Positions 44,570 through 56,899 of a stretch of 64,000 bases of DNA are shown one piece after another. Source of the stretch: Eonycteris spelaea (Eukaryota > Chordata > Mammalia > Chiroptera > Pteropodidae); the NCBI GenBank assembly GCA_003508835.1, contig PUFA01000007.1, positions 18,871,001 to 18,935,000 on the forward strand, given 5' to 3'. Position numbers and translations under genes: made by a program. Within the stretch, counting starts at the first letter, position 1. Every line of letters begins with the position of its first letter. The notes below the pieces were generated by a model. That model had not been told where the DNA came from. It searched no databases and saw only the letters and a list, made by a program, of their open reading frames with translations.

Positions 44570-47000
44570 CTTCTCTTGCATGAGACAGTTTTCAGACTTT
44601 ACACGTTTTTGATGAACTTAAGGGCTTTGAGTATTGCTCAGATGTTTTGTAGAATGTCTCTCAGTAGAGATTTGTCTGATGTTTTCTCATTATTGGATTG
44701 GGGTTATGTGTTTTGGAGAGGAAAAGCACTGAGGAAAATTTCCATTTGTATCACATCATATCAAGGGTGTAAACTATCAAGAGAACATAGCAGTGTTATT
44801 TGAGGTAGTGTTTGTCAGCTTTTACCACTATACAGATACCCTTCCCTCTGCCACCATGCAGTGCTTTTTAGAAGAAAGTAGTTATGAAAAGCCAGCACTT
44901 AGAGAATGGGAAGTTACTTTCCACCTCCTTGAGAGTAATATCTACATAAACTAATAAGAATTCTGTATGAGAAGTTTTTCTATTTTCCACCATTTATTTA
45001 TTTGTTTGTTTATGTAAATCATTTCTTTATATCAGTAGGCACTCAAAGATTTTTATTTCATACTTTGGGATGTAATTCAACACTATTTTATTTTGTTGCT
45101 GAAACTGTTCCAGATTTGACCATTGGGAGCTTTTCAGTTGACTCCTGTCCCTTTGACGTATTACATCATTGTGGGTATTTTATTTTGAATTTTTGGAACA
45201 CTTCTTTACTTCCTGGTACTATAAGATGCTCTAGACTCATGTATTCCCTGCCCTAATCCTAGCGTCAGCCATTTTATCCACTCTAATGGTCTCGGCCTTT
45301 TAATTAGAATATTTAGGCCATTAATATTTAAAGTGATTATTGATATAGTTGGTTTAATATCCACTGTGTTTATAAATATTTTCGACTTATCGTATTTGTT
45401 CTTTCTTTCCCATGCCCTCTTCTTTTGCCTTCTCTTATTTTAACAAAGCACCTTACAAGGTTCAGTTTAATCTCTTCTCTTAGCATATCACATACTTCTC
45501 AAAGTTTTTAGTATTGCTATAGTTTCCAATATACGTTTTTAACTAATCTAATTCAACTTTAAAATAACACTATACAAATTTATGTGTAATGCAAGTATCT
45601 TAAAACAGAATTCCTAATTCCTCCTTCTCTTTCCTATGACATTGCTGTTGTTTATTTCATCTGTCCATAGGCTATAATCGCCCAATTCATTGTTAGAATA
45701 ATCAAACACTTATCTTTTAGATTAATTAAGACTAATAAAAATAAAATATTTTATCTTACCCTCATTTATTACTTCTCTGATATCCTCCGTTTCTTTATGT
45801 AGATTCATGTTCCTGATCTATACAATTTTCTTTCCCACTGAAGAGCATTAATTAAAATTTCTTCAGTGCAAGTCTGCCGCTGACAAACTCTTTCAGTTCT
45901 CATCTGTCTGCCAAAGTCTTTTGTCTCCTTCACTTTCAAGAGATCATTTTGCTGGATATAGAATTTTTGGCTGGTGGGTTTTATTTCCAACTCCTGAAAT
46001 AGTTCTCAACACTCTCTTCTTCCTTGCACGTTTCCTGGTAAGTCCACTATAATTCTTATCCTTGTTTCTCTATAGATGTTATTTTTTTTTCTCCAGCTTC
46101 ATTCAAGATATTCTCTCTTTTTGGTTTTCTAAAGTTTGAGTGTAAGATGTTAGGTGTTGTTTTGTTTTGTTTTGATATTTATTCTACTTAGTGTTCTCTG
46201 AGTTTATTATATCTGTGCATTGGTGGTTTTGAAATCTTTGCAGCCATTATTCAAATATTTCTTCTGCTTTCTTGGCTCTATTCTCCTTTTGGCATATACT
46301 CCTATTAAAATTGTTCCACAGTTCTTAGATGTTCTGGATTGCTTGTTTTTTCATTTTTATTCTTTGCATTTCAGTTTGGGAAGTTTCTGTGCACCTATCT
46401 TCAAGCTCACTGATTGTTTCCTTGGCTATGTCTAGTTGACTAATGAGTCCAACAAAGACCCTTGTTCTTGTTAGTTTTCTTTACTTCTAGCATTACCTTT
46501 TGATTATTTCTTAGAATTTCCATTACTATTTCTACATTACCCATCTGTTCTTGCATGCTATCTACTTTTCCCATTAGAGCTCTTAACATCTTTGTCACAG
46601 TTATTGCAGATTCCCTGTTTTTAATTCCAGCATCTATGTCTTATTTAAGTCAGCTCTTATGCTTCCTTCACTTTTTCAGACTGTGTTAATTTTTTTTTTT
46701 TCCTGAAAGCTGGGCATATTAAATTGGATAGGAGAAAATGAGGTAGTCTTTCATGTGAGGATTTATACAAATCTGGCTAACAATTAAGCTGGGTTTGATT
46801 TTTTCTGAAGCTGTAATTGCCACAAGCTTCAAATTCCTCAATTTCCTTATTTTTGTCTTTTTTTCCTGACTTTGGGCTTCCCTAAGGATTCTTCCCCAGA
46901 GACAGTTTGTGTCTGACAGCTCTTTCAGCTGGAATTCACTGTTATTAAACTACAGGCCATTCAACATAGCAATAAGATGTTAGAGAAGCATTCAGTAATC
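44570..47000 (-). mobile_element. Old LINE sequence, antisense, composite
   Basis: 44570-45260 matches a common old L1-associated segment ('tttgtctgatgttttctc', 'gttgctgaaactgttccag', 'actcctgtccctttgacg'). 45270-47000 reads like antisense 5'/ORF1 regions of old L1s ('ttgctggatatagaattt', 'cttcaagctcactgattg', 'catctatgtcttatttaag'). Probably more than one element; subfamily uncertain. Short frames within are not genes. Confidence 0.65.
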
Positions 47001-47009
47001 TTCTGATTA

Positions 47010-47875
47010 TATCTTAATTTTTAGTGGGCCTATGGTTTTAAGCTGTGACTTCACAAATGTTAATCCAGTGGTATAGCTTTCTGTTCCACACCACCACCGC
47101 AGGTGAGACAAGAAAATTAGAGGGTGAAGAAATGGAAGGAATATCCTTGCCAACTGCAGTAAGACACCTAGAAAGTCCTTTCTTGTGGAGAGTAGTTCTT
47201 TGTTATGTTGAATATATTTCACAATGACTACTATATCCCATCTCCTGCCAGAGCCCTGAGGAGATCTTTCTCAGAACTTCCATGAGAACCTGGTAGAGTT
47301 CCTAGAGGTAAAACCCACAGAAGTGTGTGACCCCCACCAAAACTGGCCTCCCAGGAGTTTCTTCCTTCACACTAGTGTATACTCAGGCTCCAGTAACTTA
47401 TCAAAATGATCACTGAAGTGGTCCTACCAACTACGGTGCTAGTGCCTTCTGCCCTAGGCAAGCAGAGTTCGGATGTTATTCTCTGGATTCATATGTCTCT
47501 CCAGATTCCAGGGTGATTATTTGTCTTACACCTCAATTCTCTGATGGGTCCAGTAAGTCATTGATTTTCTGCTTATTAAGGTTTCTTTTGTTGTTGTTGT
47601 AAAGATAGGAGTGAAGACTTCCAAGCTCTTTACATATTGGAGCTAAAACCAGATATATGTATGTTGCCTTTATAATTTAAAAATATATATTGGAAAAGAA
47701 AAGCTTTCACTACAACCCGTGCCTTAATAAAACCACTAGGCCCAATCTTAACTACTTTTAGGGGTGAAAATTTAACTGTTTTAATTTTATAAAGTAAATT
47801 CCTGTAAGTAGGAGTACTGTCTTCCACGGCTTGTGTAGTCACCTGGGTCAGACTGTATATAAATGTTTAGGGTAG
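47010..47875. other. Unassigned, possibly LINE-derived
   Basis: Continues from the antisense LINE without clear signposts. No gene recognised. Confidence 0.35.
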
Positions 47876-47877
47876 CA

Positions 47878-48060
47878 CCATCGCTAGAGCATGTTGTTTG
47901 GCTGAAATCAGATTCAAGCTGTATTTCTGCCACCTACCAGCTGGGTCAAGCCACTTAACCTTTCAGCCTCCTCATCTGTCAACCTAGGGTAATATTTATG
48001 TCATACGGATGTTATGAGAATCAAATGATAGAATCTACATGGAAACCACTGCATAAATTG
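47878..48060 (+). repeat. MIR SINE
   Basis: 'tctgccacctaccagctggg', 'caagccacttaacctttcag', 'cctcctcatctgtcaacc', 'ggatgttatgagaatcaaat'. Confidence 0.85.
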
Positions 48061-48120
48061 CAGATTTTTATTCCCGTACAAATGATATATTCGTCAGAAC
48101 CCTTTACCAAGTTTAAATTC

Positions 48121-48177
48121 ATTCTCTCTCTCACTCTGTCTGTCTGTCTCTGTCTCTCTCTGCCTCTCTCTCTCTCT

Positions 48178-48236
<59 letters not shown>
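48121..48236. repeat. (TCTC/TCTG)n followed by (CA)29
   Basis: Compound microsatellite: CT/TCTG units to 48178, then 29 uninterrupted CA units at 48179-48236. Confidence 0.97.
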
Positions 48237-48238
<2 letters not shown>

Positions 48239-48239
48239 C

Positions 48240-49345
48240 ATATTTCCTGGAGCTATGACAGATCCATCTTATCAGAAATGAGAATGCTATTTTCCTTTCC
48301 AACAAATCATCCCAAGATGCTGATCTAGCATCCTTTATAGACTGCTGTGGCCCTTCTTTGGATAGAATTTTCTTTTATGAATCCTATTTGTTAGGTTCCC
48401 AACTATCACATCCATGGAGAAGAAAGCATGAGAAAGAAAAAAATTAAAAAGATACTGTGACAACTGAAAATCAGTCCCTGGGATGTCCACCTAGTCTCAC
48501 AGTCGTCACAGCACAAAGGCAAAACATGGTAGACCTAGAGGATTTTGTAACCCACCCTTTCTGGCACATTCCTCAACCCCTCCTGCCATCTCTCCAAATG
48601 TCTCCTTAATGCTGCCAATGAAACAGCATCTAGGAGTCTCCACTTCCAATTCCTCATGCACCATAAGCTGAGTCTTCCAAATAAACAAGAAATTAAGAAG
48701 TTCCAAGTTCATTAGGAAGTCATCGGTGCATTGATAATTGTGTGAAAAAGTCAGTGGTTCAGAAGCAATTCCACACATAATGCATGTGGACTTTTCTCTT
48801 AGCAATGAGCCTCCTGGTTTTTAGTGATGATTCAGTGGCCAAGAAAGGAAACAATGTGAGGAAACAGCTCCCCTCTTACTCTCTGTATATACCTATTATT
48901 ACATACACACTGTCATTGTTCTGCTGGGTGGGAGCCCACTGGAGCCGCATTAAGTGGAAGGTCACAACCTTGTAGTCAAAGACAGGATCAACTGGAAAGT
49001 TGATCATCTGGAAATGAAAGGTGTCTTTTAAATAAACTCTCAAACTGGGTGCACATCATCGGGAGAGTTTCATAAAAGTCCTCCTGCTGGAGGTTCAGGA
49101 TTTAGTGAACAAATCCCTGTTTTTACTTTATCCTAATCTATACTACTTATGATACTGTAAGTTTCACACCCATTGGTCTTCCTCCTAAGACCCTTCTTCT
49201 GCATACACACAAAAAAATCTCAATCCCTCGAGTCTATTTGGTTCATTCTGCTACACACTAGTTCCCCAAGGTCTGGAATCATGATCCTTCCTCCCCTTTG
49301 ATTCTCTAATTAATCTGCAATAAATGAAGGCTCCAAGTGTTTTAT
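48240..49345. other. Low-copy DNA, nothing assigned
   Basis: A 99-codon minus-strand frame (48506-48805) has no recognisable product. No repeat recognised. Confidence 0.45.
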
Positions 49346-49349
49346 GACA

Positions 49350-49620
49350 TTTCCATTTCCCATTTCCTTCTGACATTTGGAGGGAAAATGAAACACACAG
49401 CCAGACCTTTGAACAAGAAGTAATAGCTGTTAAATCGAAACATGATGCAAGGTTTTCCTAACTGTGAGTTCATAAATACGTGTGTTCATGGAAAGTGATG
49501 TGCTTGTTGCCTGCAGCAAAACCAAATGCTCTCTGATTCCAGCTGGTCAGTGTTGCTGTGAGCTAGTAGTCAGTAATTCAATGCCTGAAATCAAGAAAGG
49601 GAATTAAAGGGACAGTGAAA
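49350..49620. promoter_or_regulatory. Candidate conserved non-coding element
   Basis: Repeat-free with balanced composition ('cagctggtcagtgttgctg', CAGCTG E-box near 49541, and 'gtcagtaattcaatgcc'). Compositional evidence only. Confidence 0.25.
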
Positions 49621-49694
49621 ATTTTATCTCTAGAGGTCACTCAATAATGGTGATGAGTTAAAATGCAGTGAGATTCAGATTCCAGCAGTGGAAT

Positions 49695-49900
49695 CTAGCA
49701 CAGAATTATGGAAAAATAGTGATAAATGGAGACTTTAATTTGGATCCCAACTCTGCTACTTCCCAGCTATTTTGCTGTAGGCAAGAAGAATAACTATCAC
49801 ATTGTAAAACTGTTGACACTTAAATAAAATAATGTATATAGAAATACTGTCAAGGACCTGCTCAGTAGAAGATGCCTGCTGAAGAGGAATGTGAAACTGA
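49695..49900 (+). repeat. MIR SINE
   Basis: 'gatcccaactctgctacttc', 'ccagctattttgctgtaggc' and a degraded 3' half. Confidence 0.65.
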
Positions 49901-49949
49901 CACTGTACTATGATGTTTAAATATCATATTCATGCTTTGCATATAAAGG

Positions 49950-50328
49950 TTATATTAGTCTGCTAGGGCTCCCATAATAGAATACCACAGACTGGGAGGA
50001 TTAAACCACAGAAACTTATTTTCTCACAGTCTGGAGGCTGAAAGTACAAAATTAAGGTGCCAGAAGGTTTGGTTTCTCCTGAGGCCTCTTTCCTTGACTT
50101 GCAAATGGCTCCTTCTTGATGTGTCCTCACACGGCCTGTCCTCACTGCATGTGCATCCCTTGTGTCTTCCCTCTTATAAGGACACCAATCTTATTGAATT
50201 AGGGCCCTACACTTATGACCTATTCAACCCTAATTACCTCCTTAAAGGCTGTATCTCCAAATATAGACACATTGGAACTTAGGCCTTCAACATATGAATT
50301 TTGAGGAGCACAATGCAGCCATAAAAGA
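49950..50328 (-). mobile_element. MLT1-type MaLR LTR, antisense
   Basis: 'attagtctgctagggctccc', 'aataccacagactggg', 'ctcacagtctggaggctg', 'gatgtgtcctcacacggcc', 'cttataaggacaccaatc', 'ttcaacatatgaattttg'. Complete or nearly complete LTR. Confidence 0.95.
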
Positions 50329-50329
50329 G

Positions 50330-50775
50330 GTATTATAAATATCATTTGCTATAATATTACACATACCACTTTAAAATTTTAAAAAACGTTAACAGTAAAC
50401 ATGTTTTGCCCCAACCCTATCTCCATTTCTGCAAAACTAAACATCACTCCAGTTCCTAAGGCACTTGGTATCAGCTTCTCTGATTGGCTCTAATTCGGAA
50501 CCACCCTAGAAATAGGTAGGTTGACTAGACATCCTCCTACTGGAGCTAGGATCATTTCCTTGTTTAATGTCCACCAGTAAACTAAGAATGAAAGAACAGA
50601 GAAATAATCATTGATGAGTTCAAGTAGAAGATGTGAACAAGATCATCAGAACCAACTTCAGTACTGACCTCCTGGCTAACCTGGTGGTTTTTCTACCACA
50701 ATTACTCTGCTACATTCTGCAAACAAAGAGAATAATTCTGTTCACTAGAGAGCAGATGCTAATATGGAGTTGCTC
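50330..50775. other. Low-copy DNA, nothing assigned
   Basis: No gene or repeat recognised. Confidence 0.5.
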
Positions 50776-50777
50776 TG

Positions 50778-50895
50778 ATATATATGTATATATACACACA
50801 CATACATATACATATATATATACGTATATACATATATACACATACATATATATACACATTTATATATATATATTTCTATATTACATATAAATTAA
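50778..50895. repeat. (TA)n/(TACA)n AT-rich tract
   Basis: TATA, TACA and CATA units for about 115 bases. The Ile/Tyr/His-rich frame across it is an artefact. Confidence 0.92.
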
Positions 50896-50899
50896 TCTA

Positions 50900-51495
50900 G
50901 TCCAATTACCCCATTCTTTCCCTTACCTAATTAATTACACTTAAAGCTGCTGTAGCAAGCATTCCCCACTACCATTTTGATGATGCCACTCTTCCTACAA
51001 AAAAAAAAAAAAAATCGAGAACCTATTAGGGTTCCCTCTTATTTTCCCTAAATTTTTTTCAGATTTCTCAGGATGGGCTTGGAAATCTTTCCCCAAATGT
51101 TTCCACCCAGATCACCAGTGTCATTTTTTTTTCTCCCAACTCAGTCCCCCACTGCCAGGAGAGAGTAAATTCTCAGGCGTTCCCTGCAGTGCACAACATT
51201 CTGGCACAGGCATGTGTTCGGCCAGAGCCCTGATGGCTCTTAGCCCTCCTCTGTCTTTTCACCTTTAATTCCTTTAATGCACCGAGGATAGGGCACATAT
51301 CTTGGTATTTAAAAGAAAAATAAAATCTAGTAATAAAAGAGGAAATGTTTCCTTGCTCCTTTCTGTCTACTTGCAATCTAGTTCTGAATTTTCTTTTTCC
51401 AGGACTCACCTAAAGACTAATCCCTAACTAATCACCCTTTGACTACATGGGCCAATTCTCATACTTTTGTTAGACCTTGGGGACAAGCACTTATT
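50900..51495. other. Low-copy DNA, A-run
   Basis: A-run at about 51000-51014; otherwise unassigned. Confidence 0.5.
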
Positions 51496-51499
51496 GACA

Positions 51500-51690
51500 A
51501 GTTGCTTTGAGGCTGTCATTTCATTAGAAAGCAATTTAATAGGAAAGTTCCACATTACTCCATAGGTAGAGTGAGCCATTGTGCAAAGTACATGCAAATG
51601 TTATTTTTGATCGACAAATTAAATTATTTCATTTATTTTCATAGTCATACTGCCACTTATTTCTGAAGATTTAAACAAGGCCAATAGAGC
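51500..51690. promoter_or_regulatory. Candidate conserved non-coding element
   Basis: Repeat-free and AT-rich. Contains a perfect octamer ATGCAAAT (about 51592), a SOX-type CATTGT 13 bp upstream (about 51577) and several ATTA cores. Inference from motifs only. Confidence 0.3.
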
Positions 51691-51694
51691 AATT

Positions 51695-51885
51695 TATTAT
51701 TAAACAATGCTTTAAACTGCTTACTTTGTGGCAGGAATTGGCCTGAGGATGGACTATATAGGCATTATTTCCCATGATCCTCATAGAAACCTTCAAAGGA
51801 AACTGCCATTAAGCCAGTTTACCCACTAACCCACAGCCGGAGAAATAAGTCATTGAGTCAGAACCCAAATGCCAACATGTATCCC
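51695..51885 (-). repeat. MIR SINE
   Basis: 'ttactttgtggcaggaattg', 'ggcattatttcccatgatcc', 'gccattaagccagtttac', 'gagtcagaacccaaatg' in antisense order. Confidence 0.75.
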
Positions 51886-52159
51886 GATAAGGTTTGGTGC
51901 CTTTAAAATTAGATTGTCTACTTATTCCCATGCCAAAGAAAGATTTTGCAAGATGTTTCTCCTTCACACATTCTACAAGAAAAAAAAAAAATCAATAATC
52001 AGAGATAGACTTACATCCTTTCCCCCTAAACACAGATGACTCTGAAGGAAAAAGAGAATTCTATTTAACGAAGTCAACTTGGTTTAGAGTGGAAGAGATG
52101 CAAAGAGGTCACTTAGGTGAGTCCCCTGCCACCAAATAAAAACACACCTTAAACACTTA

Positions 52160-52500
52160 AGATTAATCATTGATCATTTTAAACCATTTGAACTCTGTAA
52201 CCAGTGTCAAGAGAGCCACTAAAATACTGATAAGCAGGCATCCATGTCCCTTCCATGAGTCAATGTGGAACTGCCTCTGTGTTAGCAATTTTTGCAGAAT
52301 TCTCTAGCATTCTCTCAATTAAAGGAGACATGTACTTGTGTGGAGCTGTTTAGTGTTTGGGTCTCTTTCTTTAAATTCAGCTAAATATCTTTTAAGTCAT
52401 TAATTACAGATCACTTCAATCTTTGCCCTGGTGAGAGGAAAAGATTAAAAACTGCATGTGTACACCGGAGGAGTTGCTGTCAGGAAAATGCAAAGTTTAT
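52160..52500. promoter_or_regulatory. Candidate conserved non-coding element
   Basis: Repeat-free. Motifs include 'gattaatcattgatcatt' (paired homeodomain-like sites near 52162), 'tcaattaaag' and 'cattaattacag'. Compositional evidence only. Confidence 0.28.
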
Positions 52501-53165
52501 TCTTCAAGAAAGGTTTAGAGAATGAAGAAAATGTTTTTTAAATACATCTGAAACTAAGGGACTTTCATATGCCTGAGCTCTGATTGAAGTCTGGTTGGAT
52601 GTAATTACATGGAGTTCCTGATTCCACAGATGAGTTTTAATTCTGTTGGCCAAAAGAGACAGAAACACACATTTCCTAGCTTGTGTATATCGTCTCACTG
52701 CTTGCATTTTCATTAAAAGATGCAGGATATTCCTTCTTTAGATGAGTCAAAGTTGGAGGAAAAGAGGGGATATTCTGAGTTTTAAGACCATTATATTAAT
52801 AGCTCCAGGGATGTTAACAGCTGGAAAACTGAAATGGTATTGCAAGAAGTAGAAACGTCTTTTTATGAATTGTGTGTGTGTGTGTTCGTTTTATTGAATT
52901 TTTGTTTCTCTGAGATCTAACTGCAAGCTTTCAGAATGAAGCATAAAGACATCAGGGCAAAAACTTTTCATCTTAGCAAATCCTCGGGTTATACACTGAG
53001 TTAAGCTCATTTAGACAGGTAAACCTTCAGGATCTCATATTAGCCCCCATTAAGCCACATCCAAAGATCAAGACTTTAGCTGAGGAAGATCTCAAGCACA
53101 AAGCCCAGGTAGGAGGTACTGCAAGAATGCGACTAGTATGTTAATTCTACATGATAATACCAAGG
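52500..53165. other. Low-copy DNA, nothing assigned
   Basis: No gene or repeat recognised beyond the short GT run. Confidence 0.5.
52868..52884. repeat. Short (GT)n
   Basis: GT units within low-copy DNA. Confidence 0.8.
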
Positions 53166-53168
53166 GAC

Positions 53169-53191
53169 TTTTTTTTTTTTTTTTTTTTTTT
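53169..53191. repeat. Poly-T run
   Basis: Twenty-three T. It could be the reversed tail of a minus-strand retrocopy, but the DNA after it is not recognised and no duplication was found. Confidence 0.9.
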
Positions 53192-53284
53192 GTGGAAGTA
53201 CAGTTTGGAAAGGGAAATTAAAAATCAGAAATAAACAAGATATTAGTTTGCCTTGTAACTTTTGCAGGTCCCTTTGCCTTGTGA

Positions 53285-53665
53285 CTTTTCAGTCCCTCCC
53301 GCACTTCCCTATTCCTTATCTTTGGGATTTATCATGTTATTTGCTTTGACCAATAGAACGTCATCAGCTTTTACACAAACGGAGCCTTGAAATGTGCTTG
53401 TGTAGGTAGGTTTTCTCTCTATTATTTCTGCCACCATCATGAAAACAGTATAGCCCAACTGGCTGACTAGGTTCAAAGGACGAGTAACACAAGGAACAGG
53501 TCTGCTGAACACATGACCTGGCACAGTCTAGCACAGCCCACTAAGATTAGCAGAATGCCTCTGGCTGGCACACAAGCATGTGAGTGAGAACAAATGATGG
53601 TGCTTTAAGCCAGTAAGTTTGAAGTGGTTTATTTTATAGCATTTTGAGAAATAATGGACTAATAG
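53285..53665 (+). mobile_element. MLT1-like MaLR LTR (old subtype)
   Basis: 'tgctttgaccaatagaacg', 'gcacacaagcatgtgagtg', 'ggtgctttaagccagtaag', 'gaaataatggactaatagg' follow old MLT1 3' ends. Confidence 0.6.
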
Positions 53666-53669
53666 GAGC

Positions 53670-54700
53670 TTTGAACCTGGTTTTATTCAAAGACTTCTTT
53701 TAGAATATGAAAGCTATGGACTTTCTTCCTAGTAAAAGTATACGCATAAGTTTAAAAATTGCATGCAGTTTCAGAGGATTCTCCAACCTCCTAAATTGTC
53801 CATGGAGACCTAACTAAAATGCTGTGATTTTGAGCTCTTTGCAGTGTGTGTGCCCATATTTAAAGTAGACTTCTTTACAACATGGAGAAGCTGTTATTAA
53901 TAGCGTTTATGCCAACGTCTAAACTTAGAGCAATTTAGCTTTTCAAAGAACTTTTAAAATGCATTCCGCATGTGACATATGATTTAAGAGACTCTGAAAA
54001 GGGGAATAATAAGAGGAAATGAGATAAAGATACATAAAATAGTTAGAATGAACAAATGGTGTGATCTGACTAACCTTGTCCCATAATACAAGACTATGAC
54101 AGCATTTAGATCAAAGGAAAGTGATCTTTACATAAAGTAAAATTAATCCATGGAGCTCTGAATCCAGGGGTTTTATTGAGTGAGGTAAATTGCTCAGCAA
54201 GTTTAAAGGTAGGAATGAGTAATCTTTCAGATGAGGAGAAATTGCAGAGTGCATTCTAGAGGCTGGGATTTTTTAAATGGTCTCAGCATCCAGATGGAAG
54301 TTAGAGGTTTAAATGCAGCCCAATTAGATATGCATATATGAGCTATACATATGTATTTGTGCACATACACAAACATACACAATAGAACCTTATTAAGAAA
54401 CAAAAACATAAACAAAATAAAGATGAAATAACTAAAATATATTATCTAATTTTCATTGCAAAAAAGAAATATTCCTGATTGAGGGATATCCTCTCTATAA
54501 TACTGTGTTGAATAAAATACCAGTATAGTACTGTTCTAACTCTTATTGTAATGGTTAATTTCATAATATCCACTATAACTAGAATTTGGAGTATGGGGAA
54601 AAAATAAACCTTACTGATAAGATTACCAGTTTGGAAAAGGGTCAATAGCCCAAGGAACTCGTTTAAGCTGTGTCTATCACTGGTTATAAGACTTCGAGTA
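53670..54700. other. Low-copy AT-rich DNA, nothing assigned
   Basis: No gene or repeat recognised. Confidence 0.5.
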
Positions 54701-54704
54701 CCAA

Positions 54705-55050
54705 GATGTAATGGAAAGAATAACAGCTTTGAAGCCACACAGTCCTGGATTTGAATTATCAGTTTGGAATGTCTTCACTAGTTGCATAACTTGATTTAGT
54801 TGTTTAAATTTTGAGTTTCTATACTGTTTCTGTAAATGCAGAAACTCACATGACTGTTAGAGACTAAAACTTTCCTGTTCATTGTAAGATCCCAATAAAT
54901 ACAAATTTCTTTCTTCATTAACCAGACCAAGAGTTTAGTTTCCACATCTAGAAAATTAATGTAATAATTATTGACCAACCTATTTTAAGGTTTTTGAGGG
55001 GATAAAATGAGATTACATATGTGAGAATACTCTGAAAAGTGAAAATTCAC
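54705..55050 (+). repeat. MIR SINE, long and gapped
   Basis: 'agctttgaagccacacagtc', 'ctggatttgaattatcag', 'gagtttctatactgtttctg', then 'ggggataaaatgagattac' in the 3' part. Confidence 0.7.
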
Positions 55051-55284
55051 TATGAAGATTAGGGAGATGCATCCTTATTATTCCCTGTTGATTTGTGTAC
55101 AAAGATGCCAATGATAGATGATATACCAAGACGAGATAAGCACCAAAAAACTAAAAAGCATTACGATTTTCTTTTTTTTAAATTAATCATTCTGATTTAT
55201 AAGGATTATATAATAATGTCTACCTTGTAAAAAGGATCTGTGTGATGAACAATGTGTTGTATCACTACGCTGCCATTTACTGGC

Positions 55285-55500
55285 AATATGACAGTAGGGC
55301 AGGTCGCTGGAATGCCGATTCTGTATCAGGCAACATTCTATGTGCATAACAGAATCTTATTTAAATCTTATAACAACACAAAGATGCTTCTGTATCTTCT
55401 TTCTTCCTGGGTAATTGTGTGGATAAAAGCTAATGTACATAAATCACTCAACATAACACATGATTGGCATTCCATAAACAAACACTGCAGTTACTATTAC
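55285..55500. repeat. MIR fragments, mixed orientation
   Basis: 55310-55390 resembles antisense MIR ('caggcaacattctatgtgc', 'atcttatttaaatcttataa'). 55410-55500 resembles a sense 3' end ('taaatcactcaacataacac'). The 163-codon frame at 55252-55743 crosses both and is not a gene. Confidence 0.5.
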
Positions 55501-55869
55501 TGGGTAAGCAGAGTGGCGAGAGAGGCATTACAAAGTAAGGAGATAAGCAGAGGCAGTGAGGTCAGTCAGAGCATGAGAAGACAGGGCAGGAAGCAGGTCA
55601 GCTTTAACTCTGCTCCTTCTCACTCTCACTTCCAGGTCTTCGCACATGGTGCTCACCCCAACTTCTCTTCACACAGCCACACCCTGTACTTTCTTTCTTC
55701 TCCTGAACATCCCTCTGGGGAGCCAGCCCTTAACCTAGGCTAGAGTAAATGTTCTTCTTTTGTTCTATACTTCCCTGGTCCTCACAGTCACCACTCTGCT
55801 ATAGTTGCCTATCAACCTGTTAATTAGTGTTCCCTATTAGATCATAGGTGTCTTAAAAACAAGGGCTCT

Positions 55870-56366
55870 GTAGCAGGCTGAATAATTACTCTCTAAAAGT
55901 TGTCCAGGTCCTAATTCCCAGGAATCTACAAATACATTATCTTATACAGCTACAGGGGCTTTGCAGAAAGGACCCTGAGACTGGGAGATGATCCTGGAAT
56001 ATATGAATTGGCCAGATGTAATCACAAGAGTGGTTATAAGGGAATGATAAGAGGATCAGAGTCTGAGAAAAAAGATGTAATGATGGAAGCAGAGGTCAGA
56101 GAGAAGAGAAGATGCTAAGCTGCTGGCTTGAAAGATTGAGAAAGAAGCCATGGGTCAAAGAAGGCAGGTGGCCTCTCAAAACTGGAGAAGGCAAAGAAAC
56201 AGATTCCCCCAAGAGCCTCTGGAAGGAAGGCTGATGCCTTGACTTTAGCCTAGTGAAATTGATTTTGGACTTTTGACCTCCAAAACTGTAAAACAATAAA
56301 TTTGCATGGTTTTAACCTATCAAGTTTACGGTAACTTTTTGCAGCGGCAATAGGAAACTAATACAG
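55870..56366 (+). mobile_element. MLT1-type MaLR LTR
   Basis: 'aggctgaataattactctc', 'ctttgcagaaaggaccctg', 'gatggaagcagaggtcagag', 'caaaactgtaaaacaataaa', 'gcagcggcaataggaaact'. Same subtype as the LTR at 9.15 kb. Confidence 0.9.
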
Positions 56367-56369
56367 AAA

Positions 56370-56895
56370 CTATGTACTTTTTTTTCCCCTAACACTCAAG
56401 GCTTACATAAAACACATTTTCAATTAACGAAACTATTAGATAAAAGAAGAAATGCTGTCCAGCAATATGGACATTGGAAAACAAAGATAGGAGTGATTGA
56501 TGTTTGAGTAATATCATAAGGGGTCCTGAACAATCCTGAGATAGAATCTAACATGAGCTGCTGGGGTCACAGCGAGAGTTGTTACTTTTCTGAAAAAAGC
56601 ATAAATAGAAGGAAGAGATAAAAACGATGGGAAACTTTCTGCCACAAAAGGCTGGAATGTACCTGAAATGATCTGAAAAGAATTAAGAAAGGTTATGAGA
56701 CAAATCTCCTAGTTGTCCCACAGGTTTTCAGGAAGAGAGCAGTTTTGACTTGCAAGAGTTCAATGTGAGTTTGTGCTCCAAACAACCAGATTTGGGGATA
56801 ATGGTGATAGGTGGGAAAGGCATCTCTCTACTCATCTAACTTGACATGATTTCAAGTACATATTAACTGATTTCGATCAGATTTTTTTAAACCTC
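56370..56895. other. Low-copy DNA, nothing assigned
   Basis: No gene or repeat recognised. Confidence 0.5.
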
Positions 56896-56899
56896 ATTT

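Noticed and set aside
48021..48305. Cys/Val-rich and His/Thr-rich frames
   Set aside because: Translations of (CA)29 and CT repeats.
53169..53280. Poly-T as a reversed tail of a processed pseudogene
   Set aside because: The adjoining sequence does not resemble any gene and no target-site duplication was found.
55252..55743. 163-codon plus-strand frame
   Set aside because: Runs through MIR fragments in both orientations and low-copy DNA; no domain or splice context.
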